DNA of 43,327 nucleotides from Sphingomonas sp. 32-66-10. Its GTDB lineage: Bacteria; Pseudomonadota; Alphaproteobacteria; Sphingomonadales; Sphingomonadaceae. The stretch lies in NCBI GenBank assembly GCA_002280565.1, contig NCEF01000025.1:1-43327 (forward strand), given 5' to 3'. A program made the translations under genes and the position numbers. The notes beneath the pieces are model-generated. The model saw only the letters and a list, made by a program, of their open reading frames with translations. It did not search any database and was not told the origin of the DNA. Below, in pieces: positions 25,217 through 34,061 of this stretch (position 1 is the first letter of the stretch; the number at the start of each line of letters is the position of its first letter).

Positions 25217-26400
25217 GTACCGAGAATGTCCGCCAGTTCACCGTCGCGCTCGACGATGACGGCATCCGGCTCGACCGCTGGTTCAAGCGGCATCTGCCCG
25301 ACACCAGCTTCAACATCGTCTCACGCTGGGCGCGCACGGGGCAGTTGCGCGTCGATGGCGCGCGCGCGACCCCGGGCGACCGCATTCAGGCGGGGCAGGT
25401 GATCCGTGTCCCTCCGGCGGACGCGGCGCAGGCGGCGGCGGTGGCGGCAAAGCCCAAAAAGGCGCGCCCGCAGCTGTCGCCCGAGCAGATGGAGTTTGCC
25501 GAATCGATGGTGATCCATCGCGATGCGCAGGCGATGGTGATCAACAAGCCGCCGGGCCTTGCGACGCAGGGCGGCACCAAGACGCATGATCATGTCGATC
25601 AGCTGCTCGATGGGCTCTATTACGAACTCGATGTGCGACCCAAGCTGGTCCACCGGCTCGACAAGGATACGTCGGGCGCGCTGGTGCTGGCGCGGACGGC
25701 GCGCGCGGCGGCCTATTTCTCGAAGAGCTTTTCGGGCCGCACCGCGCGCAAGACCTATTGGGCCGTCGTCGTCGGTGTGCCGAGCATCGAGGACGGGTTC
25801 ATCGAACTTCCGATCGGCAAGCAGCCCGGCACCGGCGGCGAGAAGATGCAGGTCGACGAGAAGGAAGGACAGCCCGCGCGCACCCGCTATCGCGTGATCG
25901 ACCGCGCCGGCAACCGCGCCGCCTGGGTCGAGCTGCAGCCGCATACCGGCCGCACCCACCAGCTGCGCGTGCACATGGCGGCGATCGGCCACCCGATCGT
26001 CGGCGACGGCAAATACGGCATGGCCGAAGCGTTCCTGTCGGGCAGCATCAGCCGCAAGATGCACCTGCACGCGCGCCGCATCCGCATCGACCATCCCGAT
26101 GGCGGCAAGCTGGACGTGAAGGCGGACCTGCCGACGCATTTCGCGGAGACTCTGGTCCAGCTCGGCTTCAACCTTGAGGATGGCGACAACCTGCCCTCCG
26201 ACGAAAAGGCACCGCCGACCAAGGAGCAGGAAAAGGCCTGGGCCAAGGCGCACGCCAAGACGGTGCGCAAGGAACGCCGCGGCGAACGGCAGGGCCGCCG
26301 CGACACGACGGTGAAAAAGGCCAAGCCGGTCAAGAAGGACGACAAGAAGGCGGACAAGAAGGTCGACAAAAAGCCTGCGCGGAAGCCGGTGAAGAAGTGA
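25213..26400 (+). CDS. RluA-family pseudouridine synthase with Lys-rich tail
   Basis: A 395-residue rRNA pseudouridine synthase. An N-terminal S4-type RNA-binding segment (RLDRWFKRHLPD...GQLRVDG) precedes the catalytic domain with HRLDKDTSGALVL (catalytic Asp) and GRTHQLRVHMAAIGHPIVGD. It is probably RluC-like (23S rRNA), though the target is uncertain. From about residue 330 a tail very rich in Lys and Arg (KKAKPVKKDDKKADKK type) adds about 60 residues, likely helping RNA binding. It is coupled to crcB. Confidence 0.92.
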   Translation: MSTENVRQFTVALDDDGIRLDRWFKRHLPDTSFNIVSRWARTGQLRVDGARATPGDRIQAGQVIRVPPADAAQAAAVAAKPKKARPQLSPEQMEFAESMVIHRDAQAMVINKPPGLATQGGTKTHDHVDQLLDGLYYELDVRPKLVHRLDKDTSGALVLARTARAAAYFSKSFSGRTARKTYWAVVVGVPSIEDGFIELPIGKQPGTGGEKMQVDEKEGQPARTRYRVIDRAGNRAAWVELQPHTGRTHQLRVHMAAIGHPIVGDGKYGMAEAFLSGSISRKMHLHARRIRIDHPDGGKLDVKADLPTHFAETLVQLGFNLEDGDNLPSDEKAPPTKEQEKAWAKAHAKTVRKERRGERQGRRDTTVKKAKPVKKDDKKADKKVDKKPARKPVKK

Positions 26401-26410
26401 GTCAACGGTC

Positions 26411-26551
26411 CAAAATCCTCCCCGGCACGGGGAGGGGGACCATGCGCAGCATGGTGGAGGGGGCCCGAGGCACTGGATTCCCTTGCCTCGGGGCCCCTCC
26501 ACCACGCCGCTTCGCGTCGCGGTCCCCCTCCCCGTGCCGGGGAGGATTTTG
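26411..26551. repeat. MITE-like 141-bp palindromic element
   Basis: Terminal inverted repeats of 31 bp (26411-26441 and 26521-26551) are exact. Inside, 26452-26472 and 26484-26504 pair with one mismatch, so almost the whole element can fold on itself. It has no coding capacity. Its right end is the translation start region of the next gene. It shares design with the repeats at 4058 and 37081. Confidence 0.85.
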
Positions 26552-27211
26552 ATGACCCGCCTCGCCGTGTTCGACTGCGACGGCACTCTGGTCGATTCGC
26601 AGGCCAATATCTGTCGCGCGATGGAGGCGTGCTTCGTTGCGCACCGGCTCGACCCGCCGACGCGTGAGGACATCCGGCGGATCGTCGGCCTCAGCCTTGT
26701 CCCGGCGATCGCGCAGTTGCTGCCCGACGGCGACGATGCGCTGCACGTCGAAATGGCGGAGGCGTACAAGCGCGCGTTCCATGCGATGCGGATCGACGCG
26801 GCGCTTGATCCCGAGCCGCTGTTCGATGGCGTGGCCGAAGCGATCGAGGCGCTGAGCGATAGCGGCTGGCTGCTCGGCGTTGCGACCGGCAAGTCGGATC
26901 GCGGGCTGGCGCTGATCCTGGAGCATCATGGGCTGACCGACCGCTTCGTCACGCTGCAGACCGCCGACCGGCATCCGTCCAAGCCGCATCCGGCAATGCT
27001 TCAGGCGGCGATTGCCGAGGCGGGCGGCGATCCGCTGCGCACCGCGATGATCGGCGACACCAGCTATGACATCGCGATGGCGGTGCGCGCGGGCACGCAT
27101 GCGGTCGGGGTTGCGTGGGGCTATCACGAAGCGCATGAATTGCACGCCGCCGGGGCGCATCATGTGACGACGCATGCGCGCGACCTGCCGGCGCTGCTGG
27201 AGGCATTATGA
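26552..27211 (+). CDS. HAD-family phosphatase, phosphoglycolate phosphatase-like
   Basis: A 219-residue HAD hydrolase. Motif I is DCDGTLVDSQ (about residues 8-17), motif II is ATGKSDRG, motif III includes KPHP and motif IV is GDTSYDIAMA followed by GVAWGYHE, complete unlike the damaged HAD at 6.8 kb. The substrate is not certain. The start is right after the palindromic element, whose end supplies GGGGAGG 6 bases upstream. An in-frame ATG at 26483 lies inside the repeat and is unlikely. The stop overlaps the next gene. Confidence 0.9.
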   Translation: MTRLAVFDCDGTLVDSQANICRAMEACFVAHRLDPPTREDIRRIVGLSLVPAIAQLLPDGDDALHVEMAEAYKRAFHAMRIDAALDPEPLFDGVAEAIEALSDSGWLLGVATGKSDRGLALILEHHGLTDRFVTLQTADRHPSKPHPAMLQAAIAEAGGDPLRTAMIGDTSYDIAMAVRAGTHAVGVAWGYHEAHELHAAGAHHVTTHARDLPALLEAL

Positions 27212-27423
27212 CCGAGGACCAGGCCCGCAACCGCTATTTCGCGATGGTATTCGCGCAGATAATCGCGGTCGCCGGGGCGGTGTTCGGGCTGATCATCATG
27301 GGCCGCGCCGAGGATATGCCGATGCGTCTGCTCGGTGCCGCGATCCTGTTGTCCGGCCTCTATTGCATCGCCGTGGTGCCGCGCGCGCTCGCCCGACGCT
27401 GGCGCACGCCGCCCACGGACTGA
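27208..27423 (+). CDS. Small membrane protein
   Basis: A 71-residue protein with two predicted membrane helices (about residues 10-32 and 38-58) and a basic C-terminus. Its start overlaps the upstream HAD stop (ATGA). Family not recognised; consistent occurrence beside ATP12 in an operon suggests a role in that setting, but this is inference. Confidence 0.75.
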   Translation: MTEDQARNRYFAMVFAQIIAVAGAVFGLIIMGRAEDMPMRLLGAAILLSGLYCIAVVPRALARRWRTPPTD

Positions 27424-27428
27424 AGGCG

Positions 27429-28118
27429 ATGCGACGGTTCTGGAAAGAGGTCGCGCTGGTCGCGGCCGATGGCGGGCATGACGTGCATCTCGACGGCAAG
27501 CCGGTGCGCACGCCGGGCCGCGCGCCGCTGACCTTGCCCAATCTCGCGCTGGCGGATGCGGTGGCGGAGGAATGGCGCGGCGTTGCTGAGACGATCGACC
27601 CGCGCGCGATGCCGCTCACGGGCCTTGCCAACGCCGCGATCGACCGGATCGCGCCGGACCCCGCCGCCTTTGCCGCCGGCCTTGCCAAATATGGCGAGAG
27701 CGACCTGCTCTGCTACCGCGCCGAGCATCCGCTGGAGTTGCAATTGCGGCAGGCGGCGAGCTGGGACCCGCTGCTCGGCTGGGCACAGCAACGCTATGGC
27801 GCAGCGCTGACCCCGACGACCGGCATCGTCCATGTCGCGCAGCCCCCCGAAGCGGTGTCGGCACTGGCCGACGCCGTGGCGGCGCGCTCGCCGTTCGCGC
27901 TGGCGGGGCTGTCGCCGATCGTCACCATCACCGGGTCGCTGGTCGCGGCGCTGGCGCTGCTCGAACAGGCCGCCACATCCGAAGACATCTGGTCCGCCGT
28001 CAACCTCGACGAGGATTGGCAGGCCGAACATTGGGGCGACGACCCGCTCGCGCTCAAGGCGCGTGAAGCGCGGCGGGCCGATTATGTGGCGGCGGTCACG
28101 TTTCTGCGGCTGTTGTGA
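27429..28118 (+). CDS. ATP12-family F1-ATPase assembly chaperone
   Basis: A 229-residue protein of the ATP12 family, which in mitochondria and alphaproteobacteria assists assembly of the F1 alpha subunit. It shows MRRFWKEV, VHLDGKPVRTPGR, AEEWRG, DPRAMPLTGLANAAID and the LCYRAEHPLELQLRQ block, with WDPLLGWAQQRYG. Length is typical of bacterial members. It lies 5 bp after the small membrane gene. Confidence 0.93.
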   Translation: MRRFWKEVALVAADGGHDVHLDGKPVRTPGRAPLTLPNLALADAVAEEWRGVAETIDPRAMPLTGLANAAIDRIAPDPAAFAAGLAKYGESDLLCYRAEHPLELQLRQAASWDPLLGWAQQRYGAALTPTTGIVHVAQPPEAVSALADAVAARSPFALAGLSPIVTITGSLVAALALLEQAATSEDIWSAVNLDEDWQAEHWGDDPLALKAREARRADYVAAVTFLRLL

Positions 28119-28158
28119 CGGCGCGCGATGGCACTTGCTCGGCGGATTGTAGCTACGC

Positions 28159-28719
28159 TCAACCGACCGGAGCAGCAGGCTTGGGCAGCAGCCAGGCGAT
28201 GACCGCCCCGGCGGCGAGCCAGCCGGCGACTTCGCTGATCCACAGATAGATGAAATAGCCCCAGGGGGCGTGGTTGAACACGGGCTGTCCCAACTGGCTA
28301 TAGGCGGTGAAGGCGATGGCAAACAGGCCGACGGCGGTCAGCCGCTGGGCAAAGCCCATGCCGGTCGTCAGCCGCGCCAGCGCGACGGCGAGTAGCAGCG
28401 CACAGAGGATTCCGAGGATCAGCCCGCCGACCAGCGCCGCTGTATCGGGCAGCGCAAAGCCGTTGGTATTGAACAGCACCAAAGCCGTCGGCCCCTCGCC
28501 ATAGGCTTGCGTTCCCAGCGGTGTGCCGGGCCAGGGGATCGGATAAGCCCCGCTTCCGTTCGGGCCCAGATGCTGGGCCAGGACCGACTGGATGGCGACG
28601 CTCGCGCTGTCACCAGCATTGCTGGTCGCCAGCATCGACAGCGGCGTGCCCCAGAAGATGAATCCGACGATCCACATCGCGACTCCGCCCAGCAGGCCGC
28701 CCAGCAAGACTCTTGGCAT
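28159..28719 (-). CDS. Predicted membrane protein
   Basis: A 186-residue protein with about four membrane segments (near residues 5-25, 90-110, 125-145 and 155-178). The long segment between the first two is Gly/Pro-rich and likely outside the membrane. It has a GGAGAG ribosome site 6 bases upstream. I do not recognise the family. Upstream of gmk in the same direction. Confidence 0.75.
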   Translation of the reverse strand: MPRVLLGGLLGGVAMWIVGFIFWGTPLSMLATSNAGDSASVAIQSVLAQHLGPNGSGAYPIPWPGTPLGTQAYGEGPTALVLFNTNGFALPDTAALVGGLILGILCALLLAVALARLTTGMGFAQRLTAVGLFAIAFTAYSQLGQPVFNHAPWGYFIYLWISEVAGWLAAGAVIAWLLPKPAAPVG

Positions 28720-28780
28720 TTCGGCTCTCCCCGTTGTTTCGTTCAGCCTAACGCATGGGAACGCGGGAAGAAGCAGAAAA

Positions 28781-29455
28781 TCAGCGCGTGGCGAGGCCCA
28801 TTTCGATCGCCTCTTCCGCGCGTTCGCGGATGAAGCCGATCAGACCAGGCTTGCGCGAACGCTTTTCGCGCTCGGCCTTCAGGATCGTGTGGACCTTTTC
28901 GAAGCACGCATCGAGATCGTCGTTGACCACGACATAGTCATAGCCGTCCCAGTGCGAGAGCTCACGCTCGGCGCGCTTCATGCGATACTGGATCACATCC
29001 TCGCTGTCGGTCGCACGCGCACGCAGGCGCTTTTCGAGTTCGGCGAGCGAGGGGGGCACGATGAAGATGCGGACGACGTCGCCGCCTTCAAGCTGGAACA
29101 GCTGCTGCGCACCCTGCCAGTCGACGTCGAACAGCACATCCTGTCCGGCGGCGAGCATGCGCTTCACCGGCTCACGCGGGGTGCCGTAGCGATAGTTGAA
29201 GACATGCGCCCATTCGAGGAACTCGTGCCGCGCGGCGCGGGCCTTGAATTCGTCGGTGCTGAGGAAATGATATTCGCGCCCATCTTCCTCGCCCGCGCGG
29301 ATCGGGCGAGTGGTCGCGGAGACCGAGACGCCCATACCGGGCTCCCGTTCGAGCAGCTTGCGCGCGATAGTCGACTTGCCCGCGCCCGAGGGAGAGGACA
29401 GGACGAACAGCACGCCCCTGCGGTCGAACTCATATTTGGAATCGCGATGCGCCAT
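28781..29455 (-). CDS. gmk: Guanylate kinase
   Basis: A 224-residue enzyme converting GMP to GDP with ATP. P-loop SSPSGAGKST near residue 20; the GMP-binding stretch SATTRPIRAGEEDGREYHFLS; VFDVDWQGAQQL; and the lid-like RRATDS-type segment (RLRARATDSEDVIQYRM). Length is slightly above average. Start 29455 (MAHRDSKYEF) or 29464 are both possible. Downstream of three tiny genes on the same strand. Confidence 0.95.
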   Translation of the reverse strand: MAHRDSKYEFDRRGVLFVLSSPSGAGKSTIARKLLEREPGMGVSVSATTRPIRAGEEDGREYHFLSTDEFKARAARHEFLEWAHVFNYRYGTPREPVKRMLAAGQDVLFDVDWQGAQQLFQLEGGDVVRIFIVPPSLAELEKRLRARATDSEDVIQYRMKRAERELSHWDGYDYVVVNDDLDACFEKVHTILKAEREKRSRKPGLIGFIRERAEEAIEMGLATR

Positions 29456-29500
29456 GCGCGCCATTGGCGCGGGCGGGGCGGTTACGTCAAGCGGGTGCGG

Positions 29501-29692
29501 TCAATAGCGCCGCTTGCGTCCCGTCATAAAAGACCACAGCAGGATCAGACCGCCAACCACCCAGCCGAACGGACCCATCCGCGTCAACGCACGCTGGCCC
29601 ATCGCGCCGATGATCGCGCCCTTCATCCCGCCGCGCCCATCGCGGCGGTCGATCGCGCGACCGAGCAAGGCGGCGAAGAGCGTGCGGATCAT
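29501..29692 (-). CDS. Small predicted membrane protein (63 aa)
   Basis: A 63-residue protein with Gly/Ala-rich first half, a charged loop (RAIDRRDGRGG) and a C-terminal membrane segment followed by RKRRY. It overlaps the preceding gene by 4 bases (ATGA). Unknown family. Confidence 0.65.
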   Translation of the reverse strand: MIRTLFAALLGRAIDRRDGRGGMKGAIIGAMGQRALTRMGPFGWVVGGLILLWSFMTGRKRRY

Positions 29693-29883
29693 GCCGGGGT
29701 CCGCATGCGACGGCGCAAATAGCGATATCCGAACGCCGCTGCACCGATCACGATTGCGGCAGGAACCACCGTCTTGCCGACGCGCCATGCCGCGATGCCG
29801 GCGATCGTGCCGAGCGTACCGCCCTCGCCATCGCTCTCATCGATCCGCTTGCCGATATAGCCTGCCACCAGATCGCCGATCAT
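29689..29883 (-). CDS. Small predicted membrane protein (64 aa)
   Basis: A 64-residue protein resembling its downstream neighbour in plan: a short charged loop (RIDESDGEGG) then a hydrophobic segment (PAAIVIGAAAFGYRYL) and basic end. Both ends overlap neighbouring frames by 4 bases, so it is part of a tight three-gene set. The resemblance of the RxIDxxDGxGG loop in the two proteins suggests duplication. Confidence 0.65.
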   Translation of the reverse strand: MIGDLVAGYIGKRIDESDGEGGTLGTIAGIAAWRVGKTVVPAAIVIGAAAFGYRYLRRRMRTPA

Positions 29884-30014
29884 CGTCCAAACTCCTTGTT
29901 ACCTGTCGCAAGGTCGAACACCTCGCCCACTCCGCGCAAGCCGGTCCAGAAGGCCGCGCCCGCACATGCGACCGCGATTCCGCCGAGCAGCGCCCCGATG
30001 ATCGATCCGTCCAT
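29880..30014 (-). CDS. Tiny predicted membrane protein (44 aa)
   Basis: A 44-residue protein with one hydrophobic segment (IIGALLGGIAVACAGAAFW) and a soluble tail. It has a GGAGG ribosome site 8 bases upstream and a 4-base overlap with the next gene, arguing that it is translated. No family recognised. Confidence 0.6.
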   Translation of the reverse strand: MDGSIIGALLGGIAVACAGAAFWTGLRGVGEVFDLATGNKEFGR

Positions 30015-30075
30015 TAACCAATCCTCCGTTGGGGGAGGAAAAGCGCGAGCGCGCAATGGGTTCCGCTTCGGTGGG

Positions 30076-31461
30076 TCAGACCATCGTTTCGGGGCGGACC
30101 AACCGGTCGAAGGTCGCAGCGTCGACCAGCCCGAGCGCCAGCCCCGCCTCACGCAATGTCCTCCCCTGTTCGTGCGCGGTCTTGGCGATCTTGGCGGCAT
30201 TGTCATAGCCGATCGCGGGCGCGAGCGCAGTGACGAGCATCAGCGAGCGCTCAACCAGTTCGGCGATGCGGCCTTCATTCGCGGTCATGCCGTCGACGCA
30301 GCGCTCGGCGAAACTCTCCATGCCGACACTGAGCAGATGAATCGAACGCAGCACCGCCGCCCCGATCAGCGGCTTGAACACATTGAGCTCGAGATGCCCC
30401 TGCATGCCGCCGACGGTGACCGCCATGTGGTTGCCGATCACCTGTCCCGCGACCATCGTCAGCATCTCGCACTGGGTCGGGTTGACCTTGCCCGGCATGA
30501 TCGAGCTGCCCGGTTCGTTGGCGGGCAGCTCCAGTTCGCCAAGGCCCGAGCGTGGACCGGAGCCGAGCAAGCGGATGTCGTTGGCGATCTTGGTCAGCGC
30601 GACGGCAAGCGTGTTGAGCGTGCCCGACAGGTGGACGAGCGGATCGTTGGAGGCGAGCGCTTCGAACGCATTCTCAGCGGGCATGAAGGGGTGGCCGGTA
30701 ATCTCGCCGAGCGCGGCGCAGAATTCGCCCGCGAAATTCTCGGGCGCGTTGAGGCCGGTGCCGACCGCCGTGCCACCCTGCGCCAGCCGGTTGGTCCCCG
30801 CGACCACCCCCGGCTCGATCCGACGCAGCGCGCGATAGACCTGATTCGCCCAGCCCGACGCCTCCTGCCCCAGGGTGAGCGGCGTTGCGTCCTGGAGGTG
30901 CGTGCGGCCGATCTTGACGATGTCTGCCCAAGCCCCTGCCTTCACCTCCAGCGCTTTCTGGAGCCGCTGTCCTGCGGGGATCAGGTCGCGGGTCGCCGCA
31001 AGGCTGGCGGCGATGTGCAGCGCGGTGGGAAAGCTGTCGTTCGACGACTGGCTCATATTGACGTGATCATTGGGGTGCACCGGCGACTTGCCGCCGCGCG
31101 TGCCGGTCAGCAGCTCGTTGGCGCGGCCGGCGACCACTTCGTTGACGTTCATGTTCGACTGGGTGCCGCTTCCGGTCTGCCAGATCACCAGCGGGAACTG
31201 GTCGTCATGCAGCCCCGCCGCGACCTCCGTCGCCGCCGCCTCGATCGCGTCGGCCAGCGTCGCATCGAGGCCGTGGTTGCGGTTCACCCGCGCCGCCGCC
31301 TGCTTCACCAGCGCCAGCGCATGGATGATGCCGATCGGCATCCGCTCGGTCGCGCCGAACGGGAAATTCTCGATGCTCCGCTGGGTCTGTGCGCCCCAAT
31401 AGGCGCTGGCGGGCACCTCGATCGCGCCGATCGAGTCGGTTTCGGTGCGCGTGGCGGTCAT
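30076..31461 (-). CDS. fumC: Class II fumarate hydratase
   Basis: A 461-residue iron-independent fumarase of the TCA cycle (fumarate to malate). The signature GSSIMPGKVNPTQCE, the NMNVNEV active site segment, SQSSNDSFPTA and HLQDATPLTLGQE are all present; length is typical. Start MTATRTETDSIG has an AGGAGAC-like site. Followed on the same strand by the tiny genes and gmk; sspB lies upstream. Confidence 0.96.
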   Translation of the reverse strand: MTATRTETDSIGAIEVPASAYWGAQTQRSIENFPFGATERMPIGIIHALALVKQAAARVNRNHGLDATLADAIEAAATEVAAGLHDDQFPLVIWQTGSGTQSNMNVNEVVAGRANELLTGTRGGKSPVHPNDHVNMSQSSNDSFPTALHIAASLAATRDLIPAGQRLQKALEVKAGAWADIVKIGRTHLQDATPLTLGQEASGWANQVYRALRRIEPGVVAGTNRLAQGGTAVGTGLNAPENFAGEFCAALGEITGHPFMPAENAFEALASNDPLVHLSGTLNTLAVALTKIANDIRLLGSGPRSGLGELELPANEPGSSIMPGKVNPTQCEMLTMVAGQVIGNHMAVTVGGMQGHLELNVFKPLIGAAVLRSIHLLSVGMESFAERCVDGMTANEGRIAELVERSLMLVTALAPAIGYDNAAKIAKTAHEQGRTLREAGLALGLVDAATFDRLVRPETMV

Positions 31462-31585
31462 GTTAGTCTCCTGCAGCGGCTAGGGCCGAGATGGCGGTCG
31501 CACCGGCACCGGACAAGCCGCGCGCGCGATTGATTTCGTAACGATACCGCAACTAGGCTGCGCCACCGCCGTCACGGGAGCCATC

Positions 31586-32572
31586 ATGCCGCAGCCGATC
31601 ACCGCCGACGCCTGCGCCGCGATGCGCGACCAGTTCCGCGATGCGCGGCTGATGATCGCCAATGAATTTCGCGGGCTCGACCCGCATGACCAATATTACA
31701 ACGCCTTTGCGCGTGCGCTGAAGCGCGATCCGCTGGAGCGGGTGGCGATGCTGGGGACCGACCAGCGCGACCAGTTCGTGCCCGTGCTGCGCAGCCTGAT
31801 CGCGCAGGGCGGCACCGCGCCGCGCCGCATTCTCGATGTCGGATGTGGCGATGGCCAGACCTTTGCACTGATCGCCGATACGGTGCCGACCGGATCGACC
31901 ATCGACCTGATCGATCCGAACGAAGACTATGTCCGCGCCTATGCCGATCGCGTCGCGGCGATGCCCAATCTGACGCTGGGCAACGCGCATGCCCTGCCCT
32001 TCATTCCCGATGCCGATGACAGCTTTTACAGCCCCGCACTTGAACGGGGCTATGACCTGATCCTCGCCATCCATGCGCTGTATTTCTTCGCCGATCTCGA
32101 CGCCTGCCTCGCCGATATCGGCGCGCGGCTGGCACCCGGCGGCACTGCGATCATCGTGTTCGCCGACGAGTCGGTTTCTTATACGGGCCTTGGCTATCGC
32201 GCGTTTTTGCGCAGCGGCGGGGAGGATGCACTGGCCCAGGCGCATGCCGATCTGTGTCAGCAGCGGCTGGCGCTGCTGCGCGGTTCGCCGGGGGCGCCGC
32301 CGACGGTGGCTGCGCTGTGGCAAGGCGATGCCAGCGTCCATCCCCAGCCGACCCGCCTCTACGGGCACACGCTTGCTGACCTGATCGCGCTCGGCAACAT
32401 CGCCGGGCTCAGCCTGTTCGAACATCCGGCCAAGTTCGAAGTGATCGCCGACCTGCTCGAACACGCGCCGCGCGACGTCGATTTGCGGATCGAAACCGAG
32501 CCGGGCCCGCGTCAGGGAATGTTGAGCGCCACCCAACCACAGATTGTGTGTGCGATTACCAAGCCGGGCTGA
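31586..32572 (+). CDS. Class I SAM-dependent methyltransferase
   Basis: A 328-residue protein with a central Rossmann methyltransferase fold: motif I RILDVGCGDGQTFAL (about residues 91-105), acidic residue in LIDPNEDY, and motif IV region YDLILAIHALYFFADLD. The N-terminal 85 residues and the C-terminal 100 are additional domains. The substrate is unknown; methyl-acceptor-specific features are not visible. It is convergent with sspB, with 6 bp between stops. Confidence 0.88.
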   Translation: MPQPITADACAAMRDQFRDARLMIANEFRGLDPHDQYYNAFARALKRDPLERVAMLGTDQRDQFVPVLRSLIAQGGTAPRRILDVGCGDGQTFALIADTVPTGSTIDLIDPNEDYVRAYADRVAAMPNLTLGNAHALPFIPDADDSFYSPALERGYDLILAIHALYFFADLDACLADIGARLAPGGTAIIVFADESVSYTGLGYRAFLRSGGEDALAQAHADLCQQRLALLRGSPGAPPTVAALWQGDASVHPQPTRLYGHTLADLIALGNIAGLSLFEHPAKFEVIADLLEHAPRDVDLRIETEPGPRQGMLSATQPQIVCAITKPG

Positions 32573-32578
32573 CCCGGC

Positions 32579-33064
32579 TCACTTCTTCCGCTTGAAGTCC
32601 ACCGCGACGACGTTCGATCCGTCCTCAACCGGGGTCGCGACGGGGGGTTCGTCGTTTTCGGCTTCGTCGTGCGGTTCGGGACCATCGGGGTCTTCGGCCG
32701 CCTGAAAGCGCAGCTCGAAATTGACCGCCGGGTCGTGGAAACCGGTGATCGCGGCGAACGGGATCGTCAGGATCGACGGAATCTGGTTGAAGCTGAGACC
32801 GACCGAGAAGCGGTTGTCGTCGACTTTCAGGTCCCAGAACCGGTGCTGAAGGACGATCGTCATCTCGTCCGGGAAGCGCTCGATCAGCCGGTCGGGAATG
32901 TCCACGCCGGGTGCGCGCGTCTTGAACGTGATGTAGAAATGGTGCGCGCCGGGCAGCGCGCCGGTCGCGGCGACCTGATCCAGCACCCGGCCGACGACCG
33001 CGCGCAGAGCCTCCTGCACGATCTCGTCATAGGGAATCAGGCTATCGGGTACGTTGCCGGTCAT
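32579..33064 (-). CDS. sspB: SspB-family ClpXP adaptor protein
   Basis: A 161-residue protein of the alphaproteobacterial SspB type, which delivers ssrA-tagged substrates to ClpXP. It has IPYDEIVQEALRAVVGRVL at the N-terminus, HFYITFKTRAPGVDIPDRL, FPDEMTIVLQHRFWDLKV and LSFNQIPSILTIPF. An acidic linker and a basic end VAVDFKRKK follow, the usual ClpX-binding tail position. It diverges from hisB with 101 bp. Confidence 0.93.
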   Translation of the reverse strand: MTGNVPDSLIPYDEIVQEALRAVVGRVLDQVAATGALPGAHHFYITFKTRAPGVDIPDRLIERFPDEMTIVLQHRFWDLKVDDNRFSVGLSFNQIPSILTIPFAAITGFHDPAVNFELRFQAAEDPDGPEPHDEAENDEPPVATPVEDGSNVVAVDFKRKK

Positions 33065-33165
33065 GCCCCTGACCTAGCGACGCCAGCGGGGCGGTCAAGA
33101 TTTGTTGCCATTCGCGAAGCGAAGCGGCGATTGCGCCCGCCCGCGCAACCGCTATTGGAAGCGCC

Positions 33166-33753
33166 ATGCGTACCGCCACGATCAGCCGGAAGACCAGCGA
33201 AACATCGGTCGATGTGACCGTGAACCTCGACGGCACCGGCAGCTATACGATCTCCACCGGGATCGGCTTTTTTGACCATATGCTCGAGCAGCTGTCGCGC
33301 CATTCGCTGATCGACCTCGACGTAAAGACGGTCGGCGACCTGCATATCGACCAGCACCACACGGTCGAGGACACGGGCCTTGCGATTGGCGAAGCGGTGT
33401 CCAAGGCGCTGGGCGACAAGCGCGGCATCCGCCGCTACGCCGATGCGCTGAGCCCGATGGATGAGACGCTGACCCGCGTCGCGCTCGACATTTCGGGGCG
33501 GCCCTTCCTGGTGTGGAAGACCGAGTTTAGCCAGAAGCGCCTTGGCGAGATGGACACCGAGATGTTCGAACACTGGTTCCACAGCTTCGCCCAGACCGCC
33601 GGGCTGACGCTGCATGTCGAAACTTTGTACGGCAGCAACAACCACCATATCGCCGAAGCCGCGTTCAAGGGCCTCGCCCGCGCGCTGCGGGAAGCGTTGG
33701 AGATCGACCCGCGCAAGGCGGACACGATCCCGAGCACCAAGGGGACGCTGTAA
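33166..33753 (+). CDS. hisB: Imidazoleglycerol-phosphate dehydratase
   Basis: A 195-residue manganese enzyme of histidine biosynthesis, single-function type. The metal-binding His motifs are seen in [25 protein letters not shown] and [14 protein letters not shown]. First gene of the cluster; a TAATG overlap links it to the YciI gene. Confidence 0.96.
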   Translation: MRTATISRKTSETSVDVTVNLDGTGSYTISTGIGFFDHMLEQLSRHSLIDLDVKTVGDLHIDQHHTVEDTGLAIGEAVSKALGDKRGIRRYADALSPMDETLTRVALDISGRPFLVWKTEFSQKRLGEMDTEMFEHWFHSFAQTAGLTLHVETLYGSNNHHIAEAAFKGLARALREALEIDPRKADTIPSTKGTL

Positions 33754-34061
33754 TGGCGCGGCTGGACGCTGCACCGGTCTGTGTCATCACCCTGACCTAT
33801 GTCGCACCCATCGAGCAGGTCGACGCGCAGATGGCGGCGCATGCCGCCTGGCTGGAAGCCGGGTTCGACGCCGGGCTGCTGCTGATCGCGGGGCGCCAGG
33901 TGCCGCGCACCGGCGGCATCATCCTGTGCCGCGGCCACCGCGCCGAGGTGGAGGCCTTTGCCGCAACCGACCCGTTCGTAACCTCCGGCGTCGCGACCGC
34001 GGTCGTGACCGAGATGGCGGCGAGCTTTGCCGCCGACGCGCTGGCACCGTTGCTGTCATGA
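33753..34061 (+). CDS. YciI-like protein
   Basis: A 102-residue protein of the YCII type: VCVITLTYVAPIEQVDAQMAAHAAWLEAGFDAGLLLIAGRQVP, then a conserved FAATDPF. YciI proteins are dimeric alpha/beta folds of uncertain function. It is embedded between hisB and hisH with overlaps on both sides (TAATG and ATGA), so it is transcribed with the operon. Confidence 0.9.
   Translation: MARLDAAPVCVITLTYVAPIEQVDAQMAAHAAWLEAGFDAGLLLIAGRQVPRTGGIILCRGHRAEVEAFAATDPFVTSGVATAVVTEMAASFAADALAPLLS

Noticed and set aside
26483-26551. Longer start for the gph-like gene
   Set aside because: The extra residues are encoded by the palindromic repeat; the ATG after the repeat has the family N-terminus and a good ribosome site.
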